Below, in pieces: positions 1 through 7,861 of a stretch of DNA of 59,794 bases (position 1 is its first letter; every line of letters begins with the position of its first letter). The position numbers and the translations under genes were made by a program. This DNA comes from UBA1205 sp045534635 (GTDB taxonomy: Bacteria > Bacteroidota > Bacteroidia > Bacteroidales > WCHB1-69): positions 1 to 59,794 of the forward strand of contig JAZSKB010000045.1 of assembly GCA_045534635.1 (NCBI GenBank), in the 5' to 3' direction. Below the pieces are notes generated by a model. That model was not told the origin of the DNA. It was given only the letters and a program-made list of their open reading frames with translations, and did no database searches.

Positions 1-1
1 A

Positions 2-175
2 GTTTTAGTTGCAGAAATTTATCCGTTAGATAGAAATAATCCATACATAAAGAACAACATTTTATATGAACACCATGAAATTTGTCGTTTCACTACAGGT
101 CTATATTATCTATTCATTTTTAATAAAGACAATACAATTAAAACTGTTTTTAAGCATACTGTATTTTGCGATTAA
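2..175 (+). CDS. 3' end of an unrecognised protein (partial)
   Basis: The second reading frame is open from the window edge to a TAA at 173-175, giving 57 residues of mixed composition (for example EIYPLDRNN and HHEICRFTTG). An open run of this length is unlikely by chance in DNA this AT-rich, and it stops just before the repeat and promoter of the next gene. I therefore read it as the tail of a gene that starts outside the window. No family is recognisable. A competing open frame from 66 to 404 runs through the promoter repeat and into the next gene, so I do not accept it. Confidence 0.45.
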   Translation, partial: VLVAEIYPLDRNNPYIKNNILYEHHEICRFTTGLYYLFIFNKDNTIKTVFKHTVFCD

Positions 176-212
176 TATAAATTCAACTAAAAAAGTAAAA
201 AAACCAACTTTT

Positions 213-338
213 GTAACATTTTATTCCCAAAAGAGTGATATTTTTGGTTTTGGGAGTGTAAACTTACTAAGGAGATATGCTTTCAAGAAAAAATTTGCAA
301 AACATTTTACGGTTTTTGTAAAAAATGCTATCTTTGCA
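213..338 (+). repeat. Promoter-bearing dispersed repeat, family 1, copy A
   Basis: This stretch matches 52447-52558. Both copies begin with GTAACATTTTAT, continue through related CCAAAA...TTTT blocks and GTAAAC, and end in a shared promoter. The last 54 bases (285-338 against 52505-52558) differ at only four positions, all transitions. Copy A is about 13 bases longer in the middle. An inverted repeat TTTTAC...GTAAAA lies at 305-310 and 318-323, just upstream of the -7 box, and CCCAAAA...TTTTGGG can pair around 224-255. The element stops just before the yitT-like start codon. Confidence 0.75.
329..336 (+). promoter_or_regulatory. -7 promoter element for the YitT-like gene
   Basis: TATCTTTG matches the Bacteroidota -7 consensus TAnnTTTG and lies 33 bases upstream of the ATG. 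The wider context AAAAATGCTATCTTTGCA is nearly the same in front of nadA, recA and the riboflavin kinase gene. No clear TTTG sits at the expected -33 distance. Confidence 0.7.
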
Positions 339-369
339 CACTTTTTTTATAATTTAAATTATTTTGATT

Positions 370-1305
370 ATGAGCACGTTGAAAAAGGAAAAAAGTACAT
401 TTAAAGCAATTTTTATTGCATATTCTTATCTTGTAATAGGAAGTTTGTTGTTTGCTGTTGGAGATGTTATGTTTGTTAATCCTTACAGACTTGCACCAGG
501 AGGAACTTATGGTTTAGCGAATGTTTTCAATACTTTGTGGAATTGGAGGATTAGTTATTATGCTCTTTGTATGGACATTCCTTTGTTAATAGTTGGAACT
601 TTTATTTTAGGACCTAAATTTGGATTTAAAACGATTTTATCCACTATTTTAATTTTTGTTTTTGTTTGGGTACTTGAACACACCTGGGGTTATGGTCCTG
701 TTATTTACGAATCCATGCTTGAAACGGTTTCAGATACTGGATTAAATTTCGTTCCTGATTTTTTTCTTAATACTATTATTGCTGGATTAATATATGGTGT
801 TGCTATTGGGCTGATTTTTAAATCGGGAGCAACTTCTGGAGGTAGTGATATTATTTCTATGATTATCAATAAATATACCAAAATTTCTTTGGGAACGCTT
901 GTTATTATTGTAGATTCTTGTATTACTTTATCTACATTGATAGCTTTTGGTGATATTCGTTTACCTATTTATTCAATTATTCTTATTTTCATTGAAGGAA
1001 AAGTTATTGATATTGTTATTGAAGGATTTAAAACATACAAAACTGTTTTTATCATCACTGACGAAACAGATAAAGTTAGAGATTTCATTGTTAATAATTT
1101 AAACCGTGGTGGTACTTGTTTCAAAGGGACTGGATTGTATCAAGGGGCAGAACGAAATATGATTTATTCTACGCTTACTCGTAATGAGTTTGTTAAATTA
1201 AGAAACAATTTGCCTACTTTGGACCCTAATGCTTTTATCAATATTGTTGATAGCAACGATATTATTGGAAAAGGATTTAAAAATATTCACGAAAATAACG
1301 TGTAA
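370..1305 (+). CDS. YitT family membrane protein (DUF161 + DUF2179)
   Basis: A 311-residue inner-membrane protein. The N-terminal two thirds hold about five or six hydrophobic segments, and the family motif SGATSGGSDIISMI lies near residues 155-170. The last ~85 residues form a soluble DUF2179-type domain (from about TVFIITDE to the end). The transported substrate or exact role of YitT proteins is not established. I chose the ATG at 370 rather than the in-frame TTG at 364 because it is the stronger codon. The gene has its own promoter in the upstream repeat and converges on the flavodoxin gene, with a shared hairpin between them. Family assignment is firm; function is open. Confidence 0.88.
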   Translation: MSTLKKEKSTFKAIFIAYSYLVIGSLLFAVGDVMFVNPYRLAPGGTYGLANVFNTLWNWRISYYALCMDIPLLIVGTFILGPKFGFKTILSTILIFVFVWVLEHTWGYGPVIYESMLETVSDTGLNFVPDFFLNTIIAGLIYGVAIGLIFKSGATSGGSDIISMIINKYTKISLGTLVIIVDSCITLSTLIAFGDIRLPIYSIILIFIEGKVIDIVIEGFKTYKTVFIITDETDKVRDFIVNNLNRGGTCFKGTGLYQGAERNMIYSTLTRNEFVKLRNNLPTLDPNAFINIVDSNDIIGKGFKNIHENNV

Positions 1306-1310
1306 TTTAC

Positions 1311-1334
1311 TTTTAATAGACCATTAAAAAAAAT
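1311..1334. terminator. Bidirectional terminator between convergent genes
   Basis: TTTTAAT (1311-1317) and ATTAAAA (1323-1329) form a 7 bp stem around a 5 base loop, followed by an A-run. It lies between two converging stop codons, so it may serve both strands. The stem is all A-T and therefore weak. Confidence 0.5.
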
Positions 1335-1343
1335 CAAAATAGG

Positions 1344-1916
1344 TTATTTTTCGTTAAATATCCATTCTTCTATATCTTTTTTGGAAACATTATTTAGCAA
1401 TTTTCCTTTTCCCCAATTAATATTTGGATATCTATCTTTTAATTCTTTACAAGACTTTTCTATGTCAGAACTTCCAGAAGTAGCAAAAGGAATAATTTTT
1501 ATTTTCTTAAAATCATAACTTTCTAAAAATGTATTGATAATTGTTGGTGCAGTATACCACCAAATAGGATATCCGACATAAATTTTATCGTAATCATCTA
1601 TATTATCAATTTTATTGCCAATCGTAGGTCGGAATTGTTTATCATTCATTTCTATGGAAGTTCTTGATTTTCGATTTGTCCAATCTAAATCATCAGCAGT
1701 ATATGGATGTAATGGTTCTATTTTATGTAAATCTGCTTTTAAAATATCTGCTAATTGTTTTGCAACACTTTCAGTTGTTCCCGTTGCAGAAAAATAAACG
1801 ATTAATGTTTTTGATTTCATTTTATTTTCATTAATTTGATTTTTAGAATTTTCATTTTGTGAACATGCCGTCATAAAAATAGACACTGCAAATAAACTTA
1901 TTATAAACTTTTTCAT
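1344..1916 (-). CDS. Flavodoxin-family lipoprotein
   Basis: A 190-residue protein with a flavodoxin fold. The FMN phosphate loop SATGTTE is at residues 43-49 and a GYPIWWYTAPT segment near residue 115 is typical of the Flavodoxin_4 group. The N-terminus is a lipoprotein signal with lipobox MTAC (Cys18), so the protein would sit outside the inner membrane. An in-frame ATG at Met33 (1820) would give a cytosolic flavodoxin instead. The TTG two codons upstream of the chosen ATG is less likely. The gene follows the DUF362 lipoprotein by 10 bases and is the last of a three-gene redox set. It probably carries electrons; the partner is unknown. Confidence 0.82.
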   Translation of the reverse strand: MKKFIISLFAVSIFMTACSQNENSKNQINENKMKSKTLIVYFSATGTTESVAKQLADILKADLHKIEPLHPYTADDLDWTNRKSRTSIEMNDKQFRPTIGNKIDNIDDYDKIYVGYPIWWYTAPTIINTFLESYDFKKIKIIPFATSGSSDIEKSCKELKDRYPNINWGKGKLLNNVSKKDIEEWIFNEK

Positions 1917-1926
1917 TGTCAATATT

Positions 1927-2967
1927 TTATTTGTCTATATTGATTACTTCGTATTTACAAGAACCCAATCCGATTGGTTCACCATATTCAATAATACGCA
2001 TACCATTACGAATATTGATACGATTTAGCAATGATTGTTTATTTTCCTCATTAGTAGATGGGGTAGCAATAATTTTGTCTAAACAAAATTTATCTAAAGC
2101 CACAGGGTCTAAAGAAGCGGCAATGCCAATATCTTTAATTTGAGGAGAAGCAGGGTGAGCATCGCAATCACAATCTATTGAAATATTATTCATAACAATA
2201 ATATAAATAATACGTTCCCCATTGCCAAAATAAGTATGAATACTTTGTGCTGCAGTTGCCATTGCTTCAATAAATGGAATGTTATTTTCTGGAGATTTAT
2301 CCCACATAGTTGGTAAATTGTTCCACAATTCCTCTACTTGAGTGGTTTTCCCTGCCGTATGAATATAGGCTTTTCCTCTTGCAGAGGCTATTCCAATAGA
2401 TTGATTTTTTAAAACACCACCAAAACCAGCCATTGCATGACCTTTGAAATGAGCTAAATTAATCATAAAATCATACTTTTGTAAATGAGAACCAACAAGA
2501 TTGTATTTTAGTCGAGTAGTATCTTGAACAGGGATAATCATATCTCCATCTTCGTCCATAATATCTACTTTTGCAATATCAAGAAAACCATGTGCTTTGA
2601 TAGTTTTCCAATGTTTGTCAGAAGTATTGCGATTGCCTTCGTATGCTGTATTGCATTCTACAATAGTTCCATTTACTTTATTTACAAGTTGTTTTATCAA
2701 ATCTGGTTTAAGATAATTGTTGCCTCCCAATTCTCCGGTGCTAATTTTTACAGCAACATTTCCATTAGCAGTCTTTCCTAACGCCTCATAAATTTTTACC
2801 AAAGCCTCAGGTGTTATTTCTTGAGTAAAATACACTTTTGATGTAACATTTTCTGTATCAATAGGAATATCTTTTTTATTTTTTTTACAATGATATTCAC
2901 ACGATGCCGAAACTATACATATTGTCAAGGCAATAATTGCCATTTTAAATAATAGTCTTACTCTCAT
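1927..2967 (-). CDS. DUF362 domain lipoprotein
   Basis: A 346-residue protein with a lipoprotein signal (SASC, Cys23) and a DUF362 domain over most of its length. DUF362 proteins often contain iron-sulfur ferredoxin domains. Here the only clustered cysteines in the body are in the segment DCDCDAHP near residue 265, so no standard CxxCxxC ferredoxin is present. A run typical of the family, GHAMAGFGGVLKN, is near residue 175. The gene lies between an iron alcohol dehydrogenase and a flavodoxin lipoprotein on the same strand, with short gaps (35 and 10 bases), which suggests a redox role. The biochemical function of this family is not settled. Confidence 0.8.
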   Translation of the reverse strand: MRVRLLFKMAIIALTICIVSASCEYHCKKNKKDIPIDTENVTSKVYFTQEITPEALVKIYEALGKTANGNVAVKISTGELGGNNYLKPDLIKQLVNKVNGTIVECNTAYEGNRNTSDKHWKTIKAHGFLDIAKVDIMDEDGDMIIPVQDTTRLKYNLVGSHLQKYDFMINLAHFKGHAMAGFGGVLKNQSIGIASARGKAYIHTAGKTTQVEELWNNLPTMWDKSPENNIPFIEAMATAAQSIHTYFGNGERIIYIIVMNNISIDCDCDAHPASPQIKDIGIAASLDPVALDKFCLDKIIATPSTNEENKQSLLNRINIRNGMRIIEYGEPIGLGSCKYEVINIDK

Positions 2968-3002
2968 TTTCTAAATTATTTATTAAAAATTTTATTAATT
3001 AT

Positions 3003-4169
3003 TTACATACTATCTTTTAGTATTTGTACAATATCATTATGGTTCAATATTTTGTATCCACCTTCTAAAATAAAAGTGCTATTAGCAATACCATCAAACA
3101 TTTCTGGTTTAACACCCAAATTTGTTAAATTCATTACTAATCCAATTTCTTTCATCCAATTTTCCATTAAAATTAAACCTTCTTCTGCAATTGTTTTATC
3201 GTCTTTCCCTTTCGGATTGACATTCCAAACATTGATAGCAAAACGGCGGAACTGATGCAATCCATGAGATAAAATATGACGATAATAAGGCAAAGAAACC
3301 GCTGCCAAAGTCATACCATGTGTAGCATCGGTATATGCTCCCACTGCTTGACCAATCATGTGAACCATCCAATCTCCTTTTTTTCCCATTTTAAGCATAG
3401 TATTCAATGCCCAAGTAGATGTCCACATAATGTTGCTACGAGCCTCATAATTATAAGGGTCCTTTACTGCTATTCGTGAATTATCAATAAGAGAACGCAT
3501 AAGCCCTTCGTTGAGATAATCGGTGGTAGAATTATCAAATCCAGAAAAATATTGTTCCATAAGATGAGACATTATATCAAAAAAACCTGCAACCATTTGA
3601 TATTGAGGAACTGAAAATGTAAATTCTGGATTAAGAACAGCAAATTTTGGCATCAATTCTGCACCGAAAATTTTTCCAATTTTCAGATTTTGACCATGAT
3701 TGGTTATAACAGAACCACCATTCATTTCGCTTCCTGTTCCAACCATGGTAAGTACTGCACCTATTGGTACCAATTTGCAAGAAGGATTTTCTTGACGAAT
3801 ATAATATTTTTGCCAAGGGTCTTCTTCACAATATGCAGAAGCAGAAACGCCTTTGGCATAATCTATTGTAGAACCTCCTCCAACTGCCAAAATGAAATCT
3901 ACAGAATGTTCACGTACTTTTTTAGCACCATCATACATCTTTTCTACTGTAGGATTGGGCATTACTCCTCCATCGTCTATTATGGTTTTTCCTGCTGATT
4001 GCAATATTTCTATAATTTGTGTATAGATGCCATTGGTTTTTATTGAACCTCCTCCGTAAGATAACATTATAGTAGAACCATATTGTTCTAATTCTTTTTT
4101 GAGATTTTTTAACGATTCTTTCCCAAAAAATAATTTTGTCGGATTGTAGTACTTAAAATTGCCTTCCAT
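3003..4169 (-). CDS. Iron-containing alcohol dehydrogenase (BdhA/YqhD-like)
   Basis: A 388-residue cytosolic oxidoreductase of the Fe-ADH family, closest in pattern to NADPH-dependent butanol dehydrogenases and YqhD. The nucleotide-binding GGGS is at 97-100. The four expected metal ligands are all present and correctly spaced: Asp198, His202, His270 and His284. The enzyme would reduce aldehydes to alcohols with NAD(P)H; the real substrate cannot be read from sequence. It has its own promoter 34 bases upstream and leads the set with the DUF362 and flavodoxin lipoproteins. Length is normal for the family. Confidence 0.92.
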   Translation of the reverse strand: MEGNFKYYNPTKLFFGKESLKNLKKELEQYGSTIMLSYGGGSIKTNGIYTQIIEILQSAGKTIIDDGGVMPNPTVEKMYDGAKKVREHSVDFILAVGGGSTIDYAKGVSASAYCEEDPWQKYYIRQENPSCKLVPIGAVLTMVGTGSEMNGGSVITNHGQNLKIGKIFGAELMPKFAVLNPEFTFSVPQYQMVAGFFDIMSHLMEQYFSGFDNSTTDYLNEGLMRSLIDNSRIAVKDPYNYEARSNIMWTSTWALNTMLKMGKKGDWMVHMIGQAVGAYTDATHGMTLAAVSLPYYRHILSHGLHQFRRFAINVWNVNPKGKDDKTIAEEGLILMENWMKEIGLVMNLTNLGVKPEMFDGIANSTFILEGGYKILNHNDIVQILKDSM

Positions 4170-4202
4170 TATTTGATTTTTTATTTATTATTAGTAATAA
4201 CG

Positions 4203-4210
4203 CAAAAATA
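4203..4210 (-). promoter_or_regulatory. -7 promoter element for the Fe-ADH set
   Basis: On the minus strand TATTTTTG, followed by C, matches TAnnTTTG and lies 33 bases before the alcohol dehydrogenase ATG. Confidence 0.6.
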
Positions 4211-4275
4211 ACTTATAAATTGTATTCTCTAAAAAAAATAAATCCAGCAATAGCATTTTTTGAAATAAAATTTTT

Positions 4276-5505
4276 TTATCGTAAAATCCAAGAACTTGGA
4301 TTTTGATGAATTTTTTCTTTTAATATTTCAAAATGCAATTCAGAATGAGGGTCGTTCGTTTCTTTGTAAAGACTTCCTATCACTTGTTTTGTTGTAATAG
4401 ATTGTCCTTGACGAACATTTACCAGTGCTAAATTGGCATATACAGAAAAATAATTGCCATGTTTGATAACTACTGCTTTCATTCCATGAATATCAGCAAC
4501 AGCAGAAACAACACCATTGAAAATGGCTCTAACCGAAGCACCTTTTTCTGTTAAAATGTTGATACCATTATTTGTTATTTGTACCGAAGAAACTTCTGGA
4601 TGGGAATGTGTGCCAAAATGACTAATGATATTGCCTTTTTCTACAGGCCAAGGCAATTTTCCTTTATTGGCTTCAAAATTTTGTGCTAATGCTGTTTCTT
4701 GAGGTGTCATTCGTAAAGTAGTTGTACCTGAAGTAGATTTACTTGCAGATGCTGCTTTTTTTGCTGCATTTGCTTGTGCAATTTCTGCATCTATAATTTT
4801 TTGTATTGCCGCATTGATATTTTTCTGTTGAGCGATTTTCTTTTTTATTTGTTCATTAATTTGTGATTCTTTTTTCTTCAAATTGGCTACTATAACTTGT
4901 TTCTCTTTCTCTTGTTTGGACAATCTTGCTTTTTCGGTTTCTTTTGTTTGTGCCAAAATCGATTTTTCTTCTTTATTTTGATGTAAAACATCTGTTTTGG
5001 CTTGAATTTTCTTTTGTGTTTCAATTATCAGGTCTAAATGTCCTTTTAATGCTCGGGCATATTCTGAAAGATATGTCATTCGAGTAAGAGCCTGCGAAAT
5101 ACTTTCCGAGGAGAGAATAAAACCTATTTTATTGGTAAGATTTCGATATTTGTATGCTGTATATATTGCATCGGTGTAACCTTCTTTGAGCAATTCCAAT
5201 TTATTGTTCAATTGACAAATTTCTTGTTCATTTTGAGATATTTGTTCGTCTAATCCAGAAATTTCATTATTGATTGTTTGTATCAATTTTTCTTGATTAC
5301 GAATTTGATTATTAATAAGTTGAATTTCTCTTAAAGAATTTTTTTTGCTTTTTTGTGTCGCTGCCAATTGCTTTTTTTGTGCCGCAATTTCTTGTTCAAG
5401 TTTCTTTTTTTGATTGGTTAACGCAGTTTTCGACTGAGCAACAACATCACCCAACAAACTTATTGTTATAAATAACAAACACCAAAATTTTAATACGCTT
5501 TTCAA
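4276..5505 (-). CDS. EnvC-like LytM/M23 protein, probably a hydrolase activator
   Basis: A roughly 409-residue secreted protein: signal peptide, a long Lys/Gln/Glu-rich coiled coil (about residues 20-245) and a C-terminal LytM (M23) domain. The zinc ligands look degenerate. The expected NGxDI Asp is Asn (NGINI), and the HxH motif keeps only one His (SELHFEI). This is the pattern of EnvC-type activators, which switch on cell-wall amidases during division but do not cut peptidoglycan themselves. There is no upstream ATG. In-frame TTG codons lie at 5526 and 5505. The first falls within the expected transcription start of the -7 box at 5528-5535, so I chose the second. Confidence 0.82.
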   Translation of the reverse strand: MKSVLKFWCLLFITISLLGDVVAQSKTALTNQKKKLEQEIAAQKKQLAATQKSKKNSLREIQLINNQIRNQEKLIQTINNEISGLDEQISQNEQEICQLNNKLELLKEGYTDAIYTAYKYRNLTNKIGFILSSESISQALTRMTYLSEYARALKGHLDLIIETQKKIQAKTDVLHQNKEEKSILAQTKETEKARLSKQEKEKQVIVANLKKKESQINEQIKKKIAQQKNINAAIQKIIDAEIAQANAAKKAASASKSTSGTTTLRMTPQETALAQNFEANKGKLPWPVEKGNIISHFGTHSHPEVSSVQITNNGINILTEKGASVRAIFNGVVSAVADIHGMKAVVIKHGNYFSVYANLALVNVRQGQSITTKQVIGSLYKETNDPHSELHFEILKEKIHQNPSSWILR

Positions 5506-5527
5506 TGCAACAAAATTATTATCCAAG

Positions 5528-5535
5528 CAAAAGTA
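5528..5535 (-). promoter_or_regulatory. -7 promoter element for the EnvC-like gene
   Basis: On the minus strand TACTTTTG, followed by C, matches TAnnTTTG. It ends two bases before the upstream TTG at 5526, which makes the TTG at 5505 the more likely start codon. Confidence 0.6.
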
Positions 5536-5665
5536 GAAAAAATAAAACTACTAACCTCAATTTTAACAAACATTTTTATCACAAACCAATGTTAATAATT
5601 AATATTCTTTTATCTTGAATATTTTGAAAAGATAGCATTTTTTTATAACTTTATAGGTTGGAGTT

Positions 5666-6394
5666 TTATTCTGCTTTTTTCGTTTTCTCCTCATTATTTT
5701 GCGGAGGATCTATCAGAGGAATAAAAATGCTAATAGTCGTCATTCCATCTACATCTATTAAATAATAATCTTTTAAAATATCTTCTTGTTTAAGAAGTTC
5801 TATAAATTCATCGAACATATCAAAATGAGAAGTAAAAATGACCGCATAACGTAGCGTAGTATCTCGTAAAGGATAATAAAATACACTATCAGTAATTATT
5901 GTTTTATTATCATATTCTATCTTATTAAAAAAAGTATCCCTATCATTAACTATTGTTTTATGCTCATATTCTATCAAATCTTTAAAAATAGTATCCCTAT
6001 TATCACTATAACTATATAGAATTTCCTTTTTTATGTTATTAGGAAAAAGAGGCAATAAATAATTTATAACGTTTTTATTCGTAATAATAAAACTGCATAA
6101 ACAAGAGCCATTAGGATTCTGATTGGCTATTAAGGAGTATGTATAATCACGAGAAATATGAAAACAAGAATATTTTTTTTCTATTTTTTCTTTTTTCTTT
6201 TTCTGTTTTTCCTCTTTTCTACATATCCTAAAAACATATTTATTATAATCTCTGAAATCCGCTATAAATACACCACATCTATGACAACAAGCACCATTGC
6301 AATAAAACGGTATCTTCTGTTCTTGTGTTTGTGCGATTGAAAATTTTACAACAAATAATATCAATATTACTAAAATGAATTTACCTTTTTGCAT
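5666..6394 (-). CDS. Secreted protein of unknown family, candidate immunity partner
   Basis: A 242-residue protein with a hydrophobic N-terminal export signal (about residues 5-21). A cysteine cluster CNGACCHRCG near residue 32 could bind metal or form disulfides. Residues from about 130 to 175 hold two degenerate copies of a unit with the pattern RDT-F-K-IEY-KTI. Lys/Glu-rich stretches lie near residue 60 and at the end. I recognise no family. It overlaps the upstream RHS/JAB gene by 14 bases on the same strand, so the two are very likely translated from one message. In RHS systems the gene right after the toxin usually encodes its immunity protein, which is the basis for that guess. Confidence 0.6.
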   Translation of the reverse strand: MQKGKFILVILILFVVKFSIAQTQEQKIPFYCNGACCHRCGVFIADFRDYNKYVFRICRKEEKQKKKKEKIEKKYSCFHISRDYTYSLIANQNPNGSCLCSFIITNKNVINYLLPLFPNNIKKEILYSYSDNRDTIFKDLIEYEHKTIVNDRDTFFNKIEYDNKTIITDSVFYYPLRDTTLRYAVIFTSHFDMFDEFIELLKQEDILKDYYLIDVDGMTTISIFIPLIDPPQNNEEKTKKAE

Positions 6395-7271
6395 CTTTGC
6401 TATATCCTCCTATTTTGAATGTATAATATGTTCCACTATCAGCTCCATATACTTTTAGATTAGGTATCTGTCGGTTGTAGTATTTTGCAACACCATGGTC
6501 TCCTTCTCCATATTTAGGTGTAACTTGTGGTAAATATGAATATCCTGAAGGAGTTTCTATCGAATTTCGTGGATGGCTATGATACCATTCGGAAATTTTA
6601 GCCGTGCCTAAGAAAGTGTGTTTATCTATCAACGAGGATGCAGCTCTTTCGCAACTACTTTCATGAGACGAAGAAAGAATGCCTAAATAATCTCCACTTT
6701 TAGTTTTACCTTTAAAAGTACTCCATTCAGAATTAGTGTTTTGTGCAAGAAACTCAAACATTGCAACTCTATTTTTTTCTCCTGTTTCTGACATTTCAAA
6801 AACAACTGCATTAAATGTTGTACCATCAGCATCTAAAATCTCTTTTCCTCCACAAGCAATAGAGCCTGCTTCAAAATTCTGTGATGTTGCAATTATTTTT
6901 TTATTCCCATCTTTATCATATTTAATATTCCCTTTTCTATCTGTTTTAACAACACGGAGAATATCGGCTTCATCATTTTTTATTACATTTAACAATTCTC
7001 CTTTTTGGTTAAATTCATATTCATCATCCATCATCCCACTTGGGTCAATCCTTCCCACTGGGTTGTTGCTACAATAATGGTAAGGAGTAAGCCATGGTTT
7101 TTCGTTCATTAGTGGGTCACGAGAAATGAAAGTAGGTGCCCTATAGTAACGAGCCTCAAAATAGTACATTCCTGTTTCTTCGTCTAACTCTTTTGCGTTA
7201 AAACTGTACTTAGGAATTACATCATTTCCAAAATAGAAAATTTTACCGTTGTTTATTCTCCTAATTTCCAT
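6381..7271 (-). CDS. RHS core tip with JAB-like protease toxin domain
   Basis: A 296-residue protein. Residues 28-79 are the conserved end of an RHS core: EETGMYYFEARYY, FISRDP, and NNPVGRIDPSG. Everything after that is a variable C-terminal module. It ends with HSHP at residues 231-234, a possible upstream Glu (FEF, Glu173) and an Asp in GEGDHG (Asp258). These resemble the JAMM/JAB metalloprotease motif, and JAB-like toxin domains are known at RHS ends. The long RHS repeat cage, signal peptide and secretion domains are absent. The gene has its own promoter almost touching the ATG, so it is a self-standing orphan tip or cassette, not just a cut-off end. Activity is inferred. Confidence 0.75.
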   Translation of the reverse strand: MEIRRINNGKIFYFGNDVIPKYSFNAKELDEETGMYYFEARYYRAPTFISRDPLMNEKPWLTPYHYCSNNPVGRIDPSGMMDDEYEFNQKGELLNVIKNDEADILRVVKTDRKGNIKYDKDGNKKIIATSQNFEAGSIACGGKEILDADGTTFNAVVFEMSETGEKNRVAMFEFLAQNTNSEWSTFKGKTKSGDYLGILSSSHESSCERAASSLIDKHTFLGTAKISEWYHSHPRNSIETPSGYSYLPQVTPKYGEGDHGVAKYYNRQIPNLKVYGADSGTYYTFKIGGYSKDAKR

Positions 7272-7275
7272 GTTG

Positions 7276-7283
7276 CAAAAATA
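7276..7283 (-). promoter_or_regulatory. -7 promoter element for the RHS/JAB cassette
   Basis: On the minus strand TATTTTTG, followed by C, ends four bases before the ATG of the RHS-tip gene. If used, the message would be leaderless or nearly so. The match could also be chance in such AT-rich DNA. Confidence 0.45.
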
Positions 7284-7330
7284 ATATTTTTTTATAACTT
7301 TTCAAGTATGTTTTTACAAAAAATAAAACA

Positions 7331-7365
7331 AAAACGTGTAACACAATGTGCTACACGTTTTTTTG
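7331..7365 (-). terminator. Terminator of the rpsF-rpsR-rplI operon
   Basis: AAAAACGTGTA (7331-7341) pairs with TACACGTTTTT (7353-7363), with a further short CAC/GTG pairing in the loop. On the minus strand the hairpin is followed by a T-rich run (A-rich at 7315-7330 on the plus strand), the form of an intrinsic terminator. It lies 39 bases after the rplI stop and before the RHS promoter. Confidence 0.85.
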
Positions 7366-7403
7366 TTGTTTATACTCTATTTTCGAGTTTTCTTTAAAAA
7401 ATT

Positions 7404-7850
7404 TTACTCTGCAACAACGCGAACTGTAAATTCTGCTTTTACTTCTTTGTGTAAAGGAACATTAACAGTAAAATCACCTAATTCTTTGATTGTTGTTAAC
7501 AAAACAATTTTCTTTTTATCCAATTCAATATTATGTTGTTCTTTTAATGCATCTGCAACATGAGCATTAGTAACAGAACCATAAACATTACCTTCTGTTG
7601 TTGCTTTAACTTTTACTTCAACAACAACATCTTGAATTTTAGAAGCAAGAGTTTCTGCAGCTACTTTTATTTGTTCTAATTTACGAGCCTTTTGTTTAAG
7701 GTTTTCTGCTAAAATTTTACGATTAGATTCTGTTGCTGGGATAGCCAAACGTTGTGGGAACAAAAAATTACGGGCATATCCATTTTTCACTGTTACAATA
7801 TCGTTTTCAAAGCCTAAATTGGCTACATCTTCTTTTAATATTACGTCCAT
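7404..7850 (-). CDS. rplI: 50S ribosomal protein L9
   Basis: At 148 residues this is full length for L9. The N-terminal rRNA-binding domain shows the family signature (VKNGYARNFLFPQRLA near residues 21-36), followed by the long connecting helix and a C-terminal domain. L9 binds 23S rRNA at the base of the L1 stalk and helps keep the reading frame. It is the last gene of rpsF-rpsR-rplI, 11 bases after rpsR, and is closed by a good terminator. This gene order is standard in bacteria. Confidence 0.98.
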   Translation of the reverse strand: MDVILKEDVANLGFENDIVTVKNGYARNFLFPQRLAIPATESNRKILAENLKQKARKLEQIKVAAETLASKIQDVVVEVKVKATTEGNVYGSVTNAHVADALKEQHNIELDKKKIVLLTTIKELGDFTVNVPLHKEVKAEFTVRVVAE

Positions 7851-7861
7851 AATTTTTCCTC

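Noticed and set aside
66..404. A 112-codon plus-strand open frame near the left edge
   Set aside because: It overlaps a better frame that ends at 175, runs through the repeat and promoter and into the YitT-like gene, and its composition is typical of untranslated AT-rich DNA.
3052..3998. Several open frames opposite the alcohol dehydrogenase gene
   Set aside because: They are antisense shadows of a strongly conserved gene with all four metal ligands; no promoter or family match supports them.
5666..7271. The RHS-tip region as part of a prophage or insertion element
   Set aside because: No integrase, transposase, terminal repeats or tRNA target is nearby, and base composition looks like that of the neighbours.
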